DNA of 64,000 nucleotides from Myoxocephalus aenaeus. Its lineage: Eukaryota > Chordata > Actinopteri > Perciformes > Cottidae. Position 1 is the stretch's first letter. Every line of letters starts with the position of its first letter. Location of the stretch: the NCBI GenBank assembly GCA_038501785.1, contig JBAMJR010000084.1, positions 4,602,501 to 4,666,500 on the forward strand, written 5' to 3'. The notes beneath the pieces were generated by a model. The model ran no database searches. It had not been told where the DNA came from and saw nothing but the letters and a program-made list of their open reading frames with translations. A program made the position numbers and the translations under genes. This document shows, piece by piece, positions 34,246 through 46,610 of this stretch.

Positions 34246-34430
34246 TGTATAAGATAAAATAAGATAATCCTTTATTAGTCCCTCAGTGGGGAAATTACAG
34301 GATTACAGCAGCCTTGCTCACAAGTGAATAAAAAGAATAATAATACAGTAGAAACAAGTAATATAAATAAATATAAATGAGCAGTAAAACAGTAGAGAAT
34401 ATTAATATATATAATTAACTTAGACATTTT
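34246..34430 (-). repeat. LINE-type 3' end, family D (copy 3)
   Basis: AATAAGATAATCCTTTATTA, GTCCCTCAGTGGGGAAATTA and CAGCAGCCTTGCTCACAAGT; near-identical to copy 2 (14752-14995) over its length. Confidence 0.7.
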
Positions 34431-35992
34431 AAACATTTTAAATGTTCCTAAATAACTGCGTTGGCGGTGTAAATATTCCTCGTTCTGTCGGCACCACTCC
34501 TCTTTTCCAGATGTAGAACCAGTTCAGCTTTCAGCCATCAAGGTTTATAATACACTCTGTTGAGATTAATTACCAAACTGGTTTGCAACCATCGCAATGA
34601 AAAATAAAAAAAATATATATATATATATATACATTTGTAAATGTAGAAGACATTCCTATGAATTCATGTTCAGCCTAAACGCCGGTTTCAATATTCAAGA
34701 TGTTTTTTGCTAAATGCATTATTTACACTGCATTCTCCACTTTGTTCATATTCTATTATATTTAGTTTGTCGGCTCTTTCTTTTCTAAAATGGTAAATGT
34801 TCTCACACCAGGTGCAGCCTACGGGAGCGATGTGGGGTGAGGTGTCTCATCACTAGTTCAGGGATGGAACCCGCTCCGCTCTTCCAGAGCCGCATGTCGC
34901 CCACTTCTCAACTTCTCCAAATGTACCGAAGGGTCGGCCACGGCTCTGCACGCGTGGGTCTGTGGCTTCCTGCTCCACAGAGCGGGTTGGGACCAGCAGG
35001 TTGATCTCATCCAGGGGGACCATCGGGTTCCTCGTCACCTCTTTCACCACGAAGGCTCTCCTCCTCTCATCATCTCCAAGATGTTCAAGAGCAGCGGGAG
35101 CTAAACTTCAAAGTGTCATCTCAAACGGGTCTGAAGACTGACGTCAGTGTGACGTTTCAGTTCTTTCTGTAAATCCCGTTTTCGTCCTATTATTGAGAGA
35201 TATTGAGTGTTAAATGATGTGCAGGACATTTGAGCAGAAGGCTGCAACGCAACAAAATGAAGTCGTCTGAATGTTTTCTGGATGTTCTGTCTGGGCAAAA
35301 AGACGCCGGACCGATAATCTTCCATTAGTGTAAGAATATCCACGTAAAGAAATCCCAACTTCTTTACTAAAATGTATGTGAAAACTCAAATTAAGAACAC
35401 ACGGGAGGTGGCGTCCAAAAAGGGGCTTCAACTCCTTCGCAAGAGGATTTTTGTTTTACCGCATTTCATTTCTATTCACTGTATCAGTAAAGATGTCCAC
35501 AAGGATTCATAATGCAAGAACATACATAGAAAGCAGCTCCTTTGTCCGAGGCCACCTGAGTTTAAAGTGTTGAGAAAAGCAGATTTTATACCGACGCTTC
35601 CTTTTATTGGTTTTCAAACAAGAATTCACAAAATGTACAATGTGTATACCAATCATGCTGAAAGGCAAGCAATCCCGTTTCATCCAACATAAATCGTGGC
35701 CAATGCAGTGACTGTTAAAATGTTCAAACGAAATAAAAATGGGACTATTTGCCATTTTAGTTTGACCACGACTCAACCAAAAAGCGGACTTTTCGTTTTT
35801 CTTCTTCTTCTTTTTTTAAGGCTGCAGACGTTCCTCTTTCACCACATGCACTCCAGGACGTGGCCCAGCGACGAGTGCCTGTGTAGAGAACCCATTTCTA
35901 CGCCGTAAAAAGGACTGACTGATGGACAGTTAAACAAACAACGTCAAAATGTACAAATTTGAGATTACAAAAACTAGTTCCTCCCTGCAGCT

Positions 35993-36217
35993 TCACGCCG
36001 TCTTCACCAAGGTCGCGTCGCCGCCGTGTTTCCGCTCTTCGTCCTTCCTGTCCGAGCGGGACTTGACCTGGTCTGAGGTCTGTTTCTTTGGGTCGGGGGC
36101 GCTGCCGTCGTCCTGGGTCTCTGCGGGTTTCTCTTCGCCGGTGGACTTCTCTGGCTCCGTGTCTTTTAACGGACCGTCCACTGGCGGGGACGGCAACGAG
36201 TCCCGCTCTGGGGAGGG
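35993..36217 (-). CDS. smap: smap exon 5 (charged C-terminal tail)
   Basis: The minus-strand acceptor is TAACTCGCAG, phase 0. It encodes PSPERDSLPSPPVDGPL, KDTEPEKSTGEEKPAETQD, a Lys/Arg/Asp-rich stretch and GGDATLVKTA, then TGA. It aligns poorly with the human tail; total length and phase support it. Confidence 0.82.
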   Translation of the reverse strand, partial: PSPERDSLPSPPVDGPLKDTEPEKSTGEEKPAETQDDGSAPDPKKQTSDQVKSRSDRKDEERKHGGDATLVKTA

Positions 36218-38063
36218 CTGCGAGTTAGAGCACGAAAAGATGATTATTATTCTTTTTATTTTTTTTTAAAGTCCCTGGGTTATGGTGAACATTTTAGCCT
36301 CGGGCTAAAGGACAACCCATTCTGTTTTGGTCGTGATCCTGAAACCTCACTAAAAAAAAACTACGGCAAAAGAAAGTCTGTTAAGTAATCAACATCCAGC
36401 AGTATGAGTGCATATGTGGTAAATATATTAAAAGGTTTTATTTTATGTCTAGAAAGATGAATAAAAGGCCTGAGCCCTCCTCACCTCATTGAAACCCAGA
36501 CCACAGTGTCTCCTGTTCCGGCCCGACAGCTTCCCGTCCATGCTCTGCTGGTACTGCATCTCTAGCTGATCGTTCATCCTCTGATCTTCATTCCCTGCAG
36601 AGGAGACACCAGTCACAGCAGGCACACCCAGCCATTACAGGCCTATCCATGCGAGGATAGATCTGTGCGGCGGATGTGTAGTGGGGAAGCCGGGTTAATC
36701 GCATTGGGCGTAAAATATGAGGCAGCAAAGGGACAGTAGTTTGGACATGGTCTCACATTAGCTAGGAGGACAAATACGGCATGTTACAAAAGCTAGAGGA
36801 GGAAGCCTACCGCTGCGGAAGTGGGATGTGGACTTGTGGTCGCCAATGACGAGGCGTCCTGTGGGTTCTTTCTGGAAAACAGGAGAGAAAAAAATCCCAT
36901 TAAAAAAAATATATAAACGTCTCTTTAACTTTTGTATGCACTGGACTACGGGCCCACAATAAACCAAATCAAAGTATAGTGATCTGAAACACACAAAACA
37001 AACCTTGCCAGCGCCCATCAAACGTAAAAACTTCTGCTTCCTTTCATTGCTTCCCAGATCCGCCTCTGACCACTGGGTAGACCCATCCTGCCAGAGGAGT
37101 TATTAGTTATTAGTTATTACAACATATATGGTTTCGCAAATGTATGATTGGATAAGTCCGGCACACTGAACGCACTGTGCTGCAAGTTAAGCAGGGTTTT
37201 CTATTTTTAAGTATCAAAAGGATATTCTAGAGAGGTTCAGGGACCCATAACATTCGGGATGCTTGTCTTCAATATTTCTGTCATATGCGTTGAATGTGTT
37301 GTAACTCTGTTATGTTGTTCATTCTCTACACATGACATATATTGCACTTCCTGTCCACCTGGGGTAGAGATCCTCCTCTGCTGCCTTCTTCCTTCTTTCC
37401 TTCTGTTTTCACACCAAGGACAGAGGATATGTCGTATATGTACAGATTGTAAAACCCTCTGAGGCAAATTTGTGATGTGGGGCTATCCAAAATAAATTGA
37501 ATCCGTTTATTGGTGTGAACAAAATTTGAAATAATATATAAAAACATTTTTATTTTTATTTTTTACACATTAGCACCACATTTGTTTTCATGTAATTCAT
37601 TTACAATGGAGAATACCCCTTCAGTGGTCCTTTAAAGTGAGATAATGTTGTGACGCCCAGTCACTGCTGGATAAAACACCTCCAGTCAAAAGACCCTGTT
37701 TTCAATGACAACAATTTCAACAATGACAAACGTACTACAATCCACCCCCGAGCCCGTTTTAAACCGAATGTAATACAACGTGTGATGCGTTTTGTGCAGT
37801 AACGTTTTAAGTCGACCTATAACATGGCGAGTAAACGTTAGTTTCACGCTGCAAACACACACACAAAAACGTGAAGAATAGCGTTAGCAAACATGCTAAT
37901 GTAATGCTAGCATCACATTAACATGTTCGCTAACGCTATTCTTGTAGCGGCTACATGCCGCAGCTTTCATTTCCGGGGTTGCAGTCCAGTTTTTTATTAT
38001 TCTACTCACGTCACTTGGAGACGCTGGCCGTTTTGTCCCATGCCTATCTTCTGGATAACTCAT
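35993..38063 (-). CDS. smap: smap (C11orf58): small acidic protein, complete, 5 exons
   Basis: Complement of joined exons 35993-36217, 36485-36594, 36811-36871, 37004-37087 and 38010-38063. These sum to 534 bases: 177 residues plus TGA (human 183 aa). Phases agree at every junction. The protein starts MSYPEDRHGTKRPASPSD (compare human HGVKRSASPDD), then NERKQKFLRLMGAGK, TGRLVIGDHKSTSHFRSG, YQQSMDGKLSGR and RRHCGLGFNE, followed by an acidic and Lys-rich tail. The central 80 residues match the recalled human protein closely; the last 75 differ and lack the poly-Asp run. Its function is poorly known; it is small, charged and probably disordered outside the core. The ATG chosen is the only one giving the conserved N-terminus. 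It is tail-to-tail with plekha7, as in human. Confidence 0.94.
36485..36594 (-). CDS. smap: smap exon 4 (core: YQQSMDGKLSGR)
   Basis: The minus-strand acceptor is CTCTGCAG and the donor is AATGAG|GTGAGG. Two bases complete a Gly codon, then NEDQRMNDQLEMQYQQSMDG and KLSGRNRRHCGLGFNE. Confidence 0.95.
36811..36871 (-). CDS. smap: smap exon 3 (TGRLVIGDHKSTSHF)
   Basis: The minus-strand acceptor is TTTTCCAG and the donor is CAGCG|GTAGGC. It encodes KEPTGRLVIGDHKSTSHFRS plus one base of a Gly codon. Confidence 0.95.
37004..37087 (-). CDS. smap: smap exon 2 (NERKQKFLRLMGAGK)
   Basis: The minus-strand acceptor is CTCTGGCAG and the donor is GCAAG|GTTTGT. It has 28 codons, phase 0: DGSTQWSEADLGSNERKQKF then LRLMGAGK. 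Confidence 0.94.
37240..37502 (+). repeat. LINE/SINE-type 3' end, family C (copy 2)
   Basis: Ends GATTGTAAAACCCTCTGAGG, CAAATTTGTGATGTGGGGCT and ATCCAAAATAAATTGAAT. The left edge is uncertain. Confidence 0.55.
37874..37943. repeat. Inverted repeat (hairpin), ~28-bp arms
   Basis: The left arm AAGAATAGCGTTAGCAAACA pairs with the right arm TGTTCGCTAACGCTATTCTT, extended inward by ATGCTAATGT/ACATTAACAT with two mismatches. The loop holds AATGCTAGCATC. It is a MITE-like foldback. Confidence 0.85.
38010..38063 (-). CDS. smap: smap exon 1, start codon
   Basis: ATG at 38063-38061 on the minus strand, 18 codons, donor AGTGAC|GTGAGT. It encodes MSYPEDRHGTKRPASPSD, ending in the conserved KRxASPxD motif. 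Confidence 0.92.
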
Positions 38064-38240
38064 TATGGACGAAAGCTTTAGTAATAAAAAAAAAAATCAA
38101 TGAAATGGCATGCCACCTAGCAAAGGCTAGCTGGATTTGTCAACAACCCTGCGTTTCGCCACTTCCGGTTCTGTCTTCTTCTACGTGTATATGTTGCAGT
38201 CGCTCGGGCCCAACCGCTCTGCTGCCGCTCACAGGCTGGT
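38064..38240 (-). promoter_or_regulatory. smap promoter and 5' UTR (probable)
   Basis: The plus strand has ACTTCCGG at 38161-38168 (ETS/GABP type, CCGGAAGT on the coding strand), about 100 bases before the ATG, in a TATA-less setting. Another TTTCCGGGG lies in intron 1 near 37970. This fits a housekeeping promoter; the start site is not defined. Confidence 0.45.
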
Positions 38241-38484
38241 TGTGTTACCGCACCCTTAAAACAGAAAACAGAAAACACTGTTATCCATCACTGCCACCAA
38301 CAGAATGTCATAAACATCATATTATTATATGATCATGTTTTTATATTATATTTAACTAGAGGAGAGGTGTATCAAACTGCTAGAGAAGTCATCAGAAGCA
38401 TAGATATATCTGTGCTCAGATGTAGCCCATTTGGAATAAAAAAAATAGCCCTACTTCTAATTCTAGCAAACCACAAACGAGATG

Positions 38485-38587
<103 letters not shown>

Positions 38588-38639
38588 ATTTTATTATTAT
38601 TATTATTATTTTTATTATTATTGTATATATCTTTTATCT

Positions 38640-38745
38640 TTCGTCCTGCTGTTTTTGTTTATTTTGTTGTTAGTTGCTGCTACCCCGACACCAAATTTCC
38701 CCTCGGGGATTAATAAAGTATATATTCATTCATTCATTCATTCAT
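38640..38745 (+). repeat. L2-type LINE 3' tail with (ATTC)n
   Basis: TTTCCCCTCGGGGATTAATA, AAGTATATATTC and then ATTC repeats. A typical fish L2 3' end as I recall. Confidence 0.6.
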
Positions 38746-39095
38746 GTAGACTATGCATATTTCAGAAGAGATATCTCTGTGTCCTTCAGCAAGTATTCTG
38801 AATTTAATTAAATAGTTAATTGGCCCAATTAAATGATTTATTTGGCTAATATTTGAGTGTCCTTGAAAATGTCAAGAGGCATTCTTAAAAAGGGACTAAA
38901 GGGAATTTAATCACCTGTGTGATTTAAAACACAATGGCCATCTCTGAAGCAGTTTAAAACGTTTTTTATTAAAAATGTTTTCTCATTGCTAGATTCAGCC
39001 TGGTCTTTAAGATATGTAAATTCTTGCAACGAAATAGTTTGGATTAATTCATTGAGGCTTGTTTGGAGGATGTTTAGAAACAAATAACTCGGTTA

Positions 39096-39098
<3 letters not shown>

Positions 39099-39146
<48 letters not shown>

Positions 39147-39171
39147 TAATAACAATAATAATAATAATAGT
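39099..39171. repeat. (AAT)n microsatellite
   Basis: AAT trinucleotides with a few AAC interruptions. Confidence 0.95.
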
Positions 39172-39740
39172 AATAGAGTTGTAGAGCAAGGCAAGGTTTA
39201 TTTAATACAGGTACTTTACGTGATGTGTCTTTAAAAAAGATAAAAACACAATTTCAGTGCAAATAAAGCACTTTCATTTAAACATTCACATAAGAGTATT
39301 TATCCTGTTTTTTAAAGCAGTTGCTGAAACTCCTTTCAACATGCTGTTCTTATTCAATTACATTCAGCAACATATTTCCCAAAGCTGTCAATTTTGTTTT
39401 GTTTTACAGCCTAAAAAGAACTCCCTACTGGACGGCCTGCATTGAACCCACCGACAGGGGGCGCAAGAGATGGCGTCATGAAGCGCTCGCGCCTCACCGG
39501 ACGATAAAACTACATTTCTGTCCCAATCATCGAGATATATCCCGTTTATTAAAAATGAACACGTCTTGTAAAATGAATCACGGAGTTTAGATGAAGCTCC
39601 CTCTGTTATTTCAATAAACTGGATTTGTTTTATTGAGCAAAAATGAAGAATAATCAAACTTTGAAGACTGCAATTTATGGACTAAAGAGGAGATCCACTG
39701 TTGATCACAGATTAATTTTATTCCCAATCAGACTGTAACA

Positions 39741-39741
<1 letters not shown>

Positions 39742-39835
<94 letters not shown>

Positions 39836-39991
39836 AATGAGAAACGACCAGTGGTGAGACATTCCCTTCTTACATCATTCAAAATATGAGCACAGAGAAA
39901 ATAGTCTTCAATGCATTTGGTAAAACTGTTCAAAAACACGCTATATTTAAAATACATATAAATATATTTACATAAACAAACAAACATTACG
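39742..39991. repeat. Duplicated block, copy 2 (91-bp GT run plus ~160 bp)
   Basis: A 91-base GT run, then the same ~160 bases as 33372-33530. The word GTGTGTTTTAATGAG appears a third time just after it (near 39999-40013). Confidence 0.92.
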
Positions 39992-40280
39992 TCTCAGTGT
40001 GTTTTAATGAGGGTGATTTTGACACTTATAACATGTTTATAAGGGGAGGAAAAAAAAAAGGTGGCCACGCTTAAATAAAAGCAATAAAAGCAATCGGACT
40101 AATTTATTTAAATTGTATTAAACGTATAGTCGCCACGAGCAGGTGACCACGCACGCACGCACGCACACACACACGCGTGCGCGCGGATAGGGAGAAAAAG
40201 TGGACAGCGGAAAAGTTGGAATGAGGAATATGGGAAAGGAAAAGGTGAACTGTTTATATTCTAATGAGCAACACGCATTT

Positions 40281-40284
<4 letters not shown>

Positions 40285-40332
<48 letters not shown>
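40285..40332. repeat. (AG)n microsatellite
   Basis: Pure AG dinucleotides, just 5' of the CpG-rich segment. Confidence 0.95.
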
Positions 40333-40335
<3 letters not shown>

Positions 40336-40380
40336 GGGTTATCCTGCCTCTGCCTCTCTCCCCGTCACTGCCCCGCACTC

Positions 40381-40744
40381 TCACTTAACCTCCACACAGT
40401 GCCGGACGGGAAATAACTTCAAATACTTTTTTTTTTTCTTTTAAAAACACAAACCCTCCGGATGACATCTCCTCGGACTCAGCATCCCTCCTGACGACGA
40501 CGCGCGCGCGTTTTTATGCTCTACTTTCTTTGCTAAACAGAGGAGTTTACCCAAAAGTCCCGGACACGCTCCAGCGATGGTGACTTTACGCACGGGGGTC
40601 TGAAGGCTGTTGTTACTGACGTGCTCGTGTGTTCGGGTCCCGCGGCGCTCCACGCTCTCCATCACCGCCCGCCACGATCTCACAAGTTGTTGTTTTTTTT
40701 TGCCGGAAAACACGCAGCGAATGCCGAGCGAGTGACTCCTCCAG
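40381..40744 (+). other. CpG-rich segment, candidate noncoding first exon (sox6 by synteny)
   Basis: Many CpGs (GACGACGACGCGCGCGCG, GTCCCGCGGCGCTCCACG) in an AT-rich region. It ends GACTCCTCCAG|GTAAGAGACG, a full-consensus 5' splice site at 40744/40745. No long protein-like frame. In vertebrates the next gene beyond C11orf58 is SOX6, and its expected strand here is +. Assignment to sox6 is inference. Confidence 0.45.
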
Positions 40745-41020
40745 GTAAGAGACGTCCTGTTGCGCCCGCGTGGCCGCGCCGGGTTCTACTGTGTGCGCGA
40801 CAGACACGCAGCGGGGGGATCCGGGGAGGGCATCGGGTCTGAACCGGCCCGCTGGACCGCGATCAGAGCCCGGACACCCGACGGGACCTGCAGAGACTTA
40901 CTCACAGATCCATGACTTCTTCTTCTTCTTCTCTTTCATTGTTTAGAAAAGTTTTTAGAGTGTTGTTGGTGGAAAAAAACTAAAATATTCTGCAGAGTAA
41001 TTTATGGATGTTTTAAAAAC

Positions 41021-41026
<6 letters not shown>

Positions 41027-41086
<60 letters not shown>
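41027..41086. repeat. (TA)n microsatellite
   Basis: Pure TA dinucleotides. Confidence 0.95.
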
Positions 41087-42456
41087 TATAACTACTGATA
41101 AAACCAATTTATAAAAACGACTGGCACGAGTTAATTGTCAACTAGTTATTATTAGTTGTAATCAACGACACACGTGCATTACTACATACAATGATTAGAT
41201 ATATGAGTTATTGCCCCTGTAATCACCCACATTTATCTCATAATAAACACACAATCCCGCGTGGTTGTGACGTTGCCCTGAGATCCTCCTGCAGCTGATG
41301 AGCTGCTAAAAGAAATGCAATGGTGACATGAAATCTGTGCTGCAAACCAGATGTGAGCAGATGTGTAAACTTCCACACACGTGTGTGTGTGTGAGTGAAT
41401 GCATTTATTTCTTCTTCTTCTCTCTTTTTTTTGTTTAATCCTCTAAATTTGAGCTGTTAGGAGTTTTACTTCCAAAATTAAATTTCAGCCACACAACATT
41501 CAACTATATTGTGTGAGAAAAAGCAGAGACGTCAGCTGAACGTGCAGCTCCTCTCCATCCTGTCAGGCTGCTCACAGACATAGGTCATAGGTTCTGTTCT
41601 ACGGGCTCAGAACCCGGAAGAGACATTTAGAAAGAGCATGCACACTAAAGCGTATTGCTTTAAGAAATGCAAGACCTCAGACCTGCAACTTTTATTTTTA
41701 AACACTTAAAAAAAAAGAGTTTCAATAAATCGGAGGCCCCCTGAAGTCATCACGAGGACCATTGAGTGTGCGGGATGATGCTCCGCTGTGTCTCATGTCC
41801 TGGAATATAACAGAGAGAAATAGACTGAGGCGGGGGGGGGGGGGGAGGGGGAGGAAGAAAAAGGAAAAGTGGGGCGTCTTTAGGGCCAAAGTTAACTTTC
41901 CCTCCAGAGGTCACGGCGCGTGACCCCAGACGAATGCGTGAGTCATAAATTAAAATAGACCCGGAGACCCATTAGGAGACAATACGCAGGGACAACGGGA
42001 CAGTGTCCCGGCGCGGAGAGAGAGAGAGAGAGAGAGCAACTCATGCGTAAGTTCCCTGCTTTCTATTTTACCTTCCTCTCCTCCATCATGATTTCTAAGT
42101 TCTTTACGGTTCCATCGTTAAACGTTCTCAGCGCGTGCGTCTGAACTTGGGTGCTAAAAAAAAAAAAAAAGTGTCAATTTCACTCTAACTCCTGCATCCT
42201 GATGGAGTGACAGACAGCAGCGTGACGTTCCACTGCGGGGGCTGCGGGGACGTGACCATGCACGCAGGTATACAGCGCTTCTTTTTGTTTATTTTGTTGT
42301 TGTTGACCTGGGGTGAGACGTGTGACGTCATCGGGGGTACGGGAGGACAGGGCGCACGGCGCACGGCCTGGAGGGGACCGATAGGGCCACTTCAGGGTGT
42401 TTCCCCGCATTTAGAGCCGCGCTACACCTCTCAGATAAGCCGCTGCCCGCGTGCAG

Positions 42457-42459
<3 letters not shown>

Positions 42460-42512
<53 letters not shown>
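42460..42512. repeat. (GA)n microsatellite
   Basis: Pure GA dinucleotides. Confidence 0.95.
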
Positions 42513-42515
<3 letters not shown>

Positions 42516-43132
42516 GAGTCTGAAACCTGCTGAAGAGGAAACGCACAATTGTTCCTCTGATTTGTGGAGCAACTTATTGAAGCGTTTTGCATCCCCTATA
42601 TGCGCATTTTGGAGTTTGGCGCAATGTCCCAGCATCAGCTGTAATTGTTTTACACATCCACACTTCTTCTTTTTTTTTCTTCTCTCTTTTCTTTTTGTGT
42701 GTGTTTTGTTTTGTTTGCACATCAAATCACTCCGCTATTCATGCTTATAATTGACAGATCCTCCATGTTGCCAGTTCGGACCTGCCCGCGCGGGGCCGGC
42801 GCAGTAAATCTCGGTTTCCAACAAGTTGTTTAATTGTTCGGGTTGTGGCAGGACAATTTATAGACCCCCCCCCCCCCCCCCCCCTCCCTCCCCCTCCTCC
42901 CTCTCCTCCCTCTCTCTGTCTTGTAAGTGAGAGTGTCTGTCTGAAAAACAATCCGAGCAGAGGGGGTGGGGGTCAGAAGTTGATCTCCTGTGGCATTTTG
43001 TTTGCAGCAGGTGCTGCGGGCTGAAGTTCCCTCATAAGGTAAAGTGGCATTAGGGAGTCCAAATGGCAGACTTATATATAGGCCGCCAACTCAGCACATT
43101 GTCCCGGCTGCACGGTGCGCGAGACCTGCAGA

Positions 43133-43180
43133 CTCTTCTTCTTCTTCTTCTTCTTCTTCTTCTTCTTCTTCTCTTCTTCT
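43133..43180. repeat. (CTT)n trinucleotide repeat
   Basis: About 15 CTT units with one break near the end. Confidence 0.95.
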
Positions 43181-44390
43181 GCGCAACATGGAGTATTCTG
43201 AGCCGTGCGCAAAAGGCCCCTCGTTACTGTGGACCGATTGAATTCATCTCCACCTGTGATATGAGATACATTAAATATGAATTTATGAGAAGGAAATTAT
43301 TTTTCTCTTCTCATGTTTTCTCTCATTTAAATTTTTATGGTTACATTCTGTTTTTAAAAAATAAAATAATTACTCATCATATTTTTGTGAAAAAATCATG
43401 CAGGTTCATTTGCTCAGTTAAAAAATAAAATCTTTCTTCGTTTTCGGGCCTGAAGCCTCACAAATATTGATTTTGATCATTCTTTTTTCTGATTTTGATA
43501 TTTAAAATCTCTCACACGCTCACACTCGTACCCGATGGCATCAACACAAGTTTAACTGCTATGAAAAAATTAAATAAAAAAAACCCCTACAAAACATTTA
43601 CCAAAAATCTCACTCTAAAAATAATGTATTTTTCCCTACTTCTTCATGCGATGCCAACCTCCAGATCTAATTTGTCACACTTAGAAACCCCCCTCGGCTC
43701 ACACCTTATTCTAATACGTCACATATACTTCTTTGATTCTGAGAGGCCTTTTTCTGTCTCCCTCCGGGTCGGCCCTGAGGGACTATAAGTGTCAGAGAGA
43801 GAGAGAGAGAGAGGACTGAAGATTAAGAGATGTGGCGGCTGAGAGGAAGAGGAGGAGATGTGAAGGCAGAGACTGAACAGAGGAGCTGGAGGAATGCTCT
43901 TCAAGTTAGAGATTGCGTCTGTGAGTTTGCCGTTGATCCCCCTGACATGCAAAAATAAATAACCACAGTTATGGGAAGCATCGCGTTTAACCCCCCCTCG
44001 GCAACGCCGGGGTTTTATTATCCACGTCCGAGTGTTTCCACGCCGTTTTTTATTTTATTTCAATTTATTCAAAGATGTCGCTCACCTTCTTCGGAAAGCC
44101 GTCGCTCCATCATTTTTAAGTCCTAATTATTTGTTGCCGGGCCCTTTTGAAAAAGACACCAGCCCCCCAAATTGGACATGAGTTGTACAAACAGAAATGA
44201 AACATTTAGCCCTAAGTATTTCTCCCTGCGTCCTGAGTGCGTATTAGTCAGCCTATACTTATCTGGGGCCCGACGGCACACCCAAATTGCAGCGTTGCTG
44301 CAGAAAAAGAAAAGGCTGAGGCCCCCGGAGAATGAGCCCTTGAAGCACGCTGGCAGATGCCCACAAGTTTCTACCACCACAACGCAAGCG

Positions 44391-44394
<4 letters not shown>

Positions 44395-44451
<57 letters not shown>
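44395..44451. repeat. (GT)n microsatellite
   Basis: Pure GT dinucleotides. Confidence 0.95.
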
Positions 44452-44452
<1 letters not shown>

Positions 44453-45029
44453 GTATTAATGTGTGCATGTTTACGGATTTGAATTTATTTGTGATTGTCC
44501 ACCAAAACAAATCCGTCAGAGGTTCCTCAGTGTGTGTGTGTGTGTGCTCGTGTGCATTTTGACTGTGTTTTTTTTGTATGTAAGTGTCATAAATGTGTGT
44601 GTGTGTGTGTGTAGACCACCAATGTATGTATGATTGCATGTCCTTGTGCACACTGAGGTGTGTTTAATACAAAAGCAATTATCTGCCTCTTGTGATGTGT
44701 CCTTGCCATGTGTGTCTGTACTGGGCGGCCTTTCTATGTATATGTTCATGTATGTTCTTGGCTGTGTGTGTGTGTGTGTGTGTCCTGCTGGGTGGGCGTA
44801 CTGCTCCGCGGGTCCCTCCTCTGTTCTCCACCGGCGCATAACCTTGGAAACAGCGTCCTCATTTCCCCCCTCAGAGCGGAGGAGAGCGCTCATTCTCCTC
44901 TCTCTCAAAGGCCGGGGCGACCTTTCCTTTCTGCCGCCGGCCCTCCAGCACCTGCTCCCCGACATCCAATTTCACAACTCAGAATAAGAGCTTACCTGAC
45001 ACACCAGCTCTCAGTGACAACAGCGTTAC

Positions 45030-45071
<42 letters not shown>

Positions 45072-46610
45072 CTTCCTCTTCCCATCTCAGCCTCTTTGTC
45101 CGGGTGTCCTCGTGGAGCGGCTCCAGTTCAAGAAGTTCATCCTCTTCCCTTTTTCTCTCCCTGACTCTCGTTTTCTTCGTGCATGATGGTGTGTGTGTGT
45201 GTCGCGGCAACAATGGCTATTATGTACCTGCGGAGGGATTGAGTAAGATTTATAAATGTGTGGTTTACATTAGAGCCCTTTGACAAATGACTGCTGCAGT
45301 GTTAACACAGTCACAGAGCTGGCGTCCTGCCTGGAGGGAAAATAACACGGGGGCGGCTTAAATCCACACTCGACTGGAGGCACTTTTTTTTTTAATTCTG
45401 AGATTGTGATTGTCGGCGAGGAACGATTTTAATGTTGTTGTTGTTGTTGTTGTTTCCCTGCTTGTTTCGTGATTCGTGAACATCTTGGCGTGACACATCG
45501 CTCACTTTTTCTCAAGTGGAAAAGCACAGAGCTGCCGTCCCGTCTGAGTGGTTAAACTTTTTTTTTTTTTTTTTTTTTTAAATGTAGGAACTCAGAAGTT
45601 GAAGTATTTCTTGACAGCTACAAGGTGCTGCAGGGGAAAAGTACTTTTGGGAAGCCAGCGTTTGTTCTTGCATCCTGAGAGGAAGTCCTTTTGACGAAGG
45701 AGAACTAAATGACTTTATTTTTGCAAATAAAATATATATATATATATATATATTCACGTTCACTGCTTCTTCAGAGTTTTCCAGTATTTGAAACGCTTGG
45801 GGGAAACATTTTCTCGTCGCCCTGACCCGGCTGACCACGCCGCCCCGCCCCAAACAGCTGTTTCCTTTTTAGGAGTCAGACACAAAAAGGGAGGGGAGCG
45901 TTTGGGTTTCAATTAGGATTCCCCAAAATGATATCGCAAATAAAGCTTTTCTTTCTATCTATTGTAGAATAAAGACTGAAGGGTGCTTCGGGAAAACTGA
46001 ACCCAGCTACACGGAGATCAGGTCCAACACAGAGCCACTTTATGACTTCATGCACTATTTAATTTACAAAGTGAAACATCTAAACACAAAGAATACGACA
46101 ACCGGTTTAATTGATACATAGAAAAGTCAAACTAAGGTTTTGTGATTAGAATCAAAATAAAATGAAGAAGGTTGGTTCTCTCGATGTGAATCCTGAAGGT
46201 TGACCCTTCTCATTATTCTCAGCCCAAAAGAAACAAAAGAGTCTCTGATGCCGCTTGTAAAATAGATTAGCCACCACCAGTTATTAGTCTTTGCTGCTCG
46301 GTCATGGAAACCCCATCGCTCCGGCTTTATTGTTTGTTTATTGTTGCCGAATCATCGTAAAAACACATCATTCACTGTTTTTTTCTTCTCGGTTTGCACT
46401 TGACGGGCGACTAAGCTTCGCCGGGAGCAGCAGCCCAAAAGAAGAAATGCCAAGAGAGAGAAGAAAAAAAAAGGAGTCCTGGAAAAATGTTCGGCACAGT
46501 TTGATTCTGTGCTAATACGCGGGCATAACATAGCAGATTGAAGTGTTGTGGTCGGTTCTCTTGGTTTCAGGCTGCAGACTTGTGTTGCGTCTCAAACTAG
46601 ACGAAAAGGG

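Larger units (their letters stand above)
33231..35600. other. Intergenic, between plekha7 and smap 3' ends
   Basis: Contains the first copy of a duplicated block (33346-33530), a (TA)n tract (33689-33747), a family D LINE tail (34246-34430) and a region at 34845-35110 with a minus-strand frame of unknown meaning. No gene was supported. Confidence 0.7.
37088..38009 (-). other. smap intron 1
   Basis: Contains a family C repeat (about 37240-37502) and a strong 28-base-arm hairpin (37874-37943). Confidence 0.8.

Noticed and set aside
34853..35050. Minus-strand 65-aa frame with KEVTRNPMVPLDE
   Set aside because: The start faintly recalls the N-terminal DNA-binding part of Tc1-like transposases, but the rest does not match and no terminal repeats were found. 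Too weak to annotate.
44708..45283. 191-aa plus-strand frame
   Set aside because: Driven by GT and CA repeats and low-complexity Ser/Leu; no recognisable domain.
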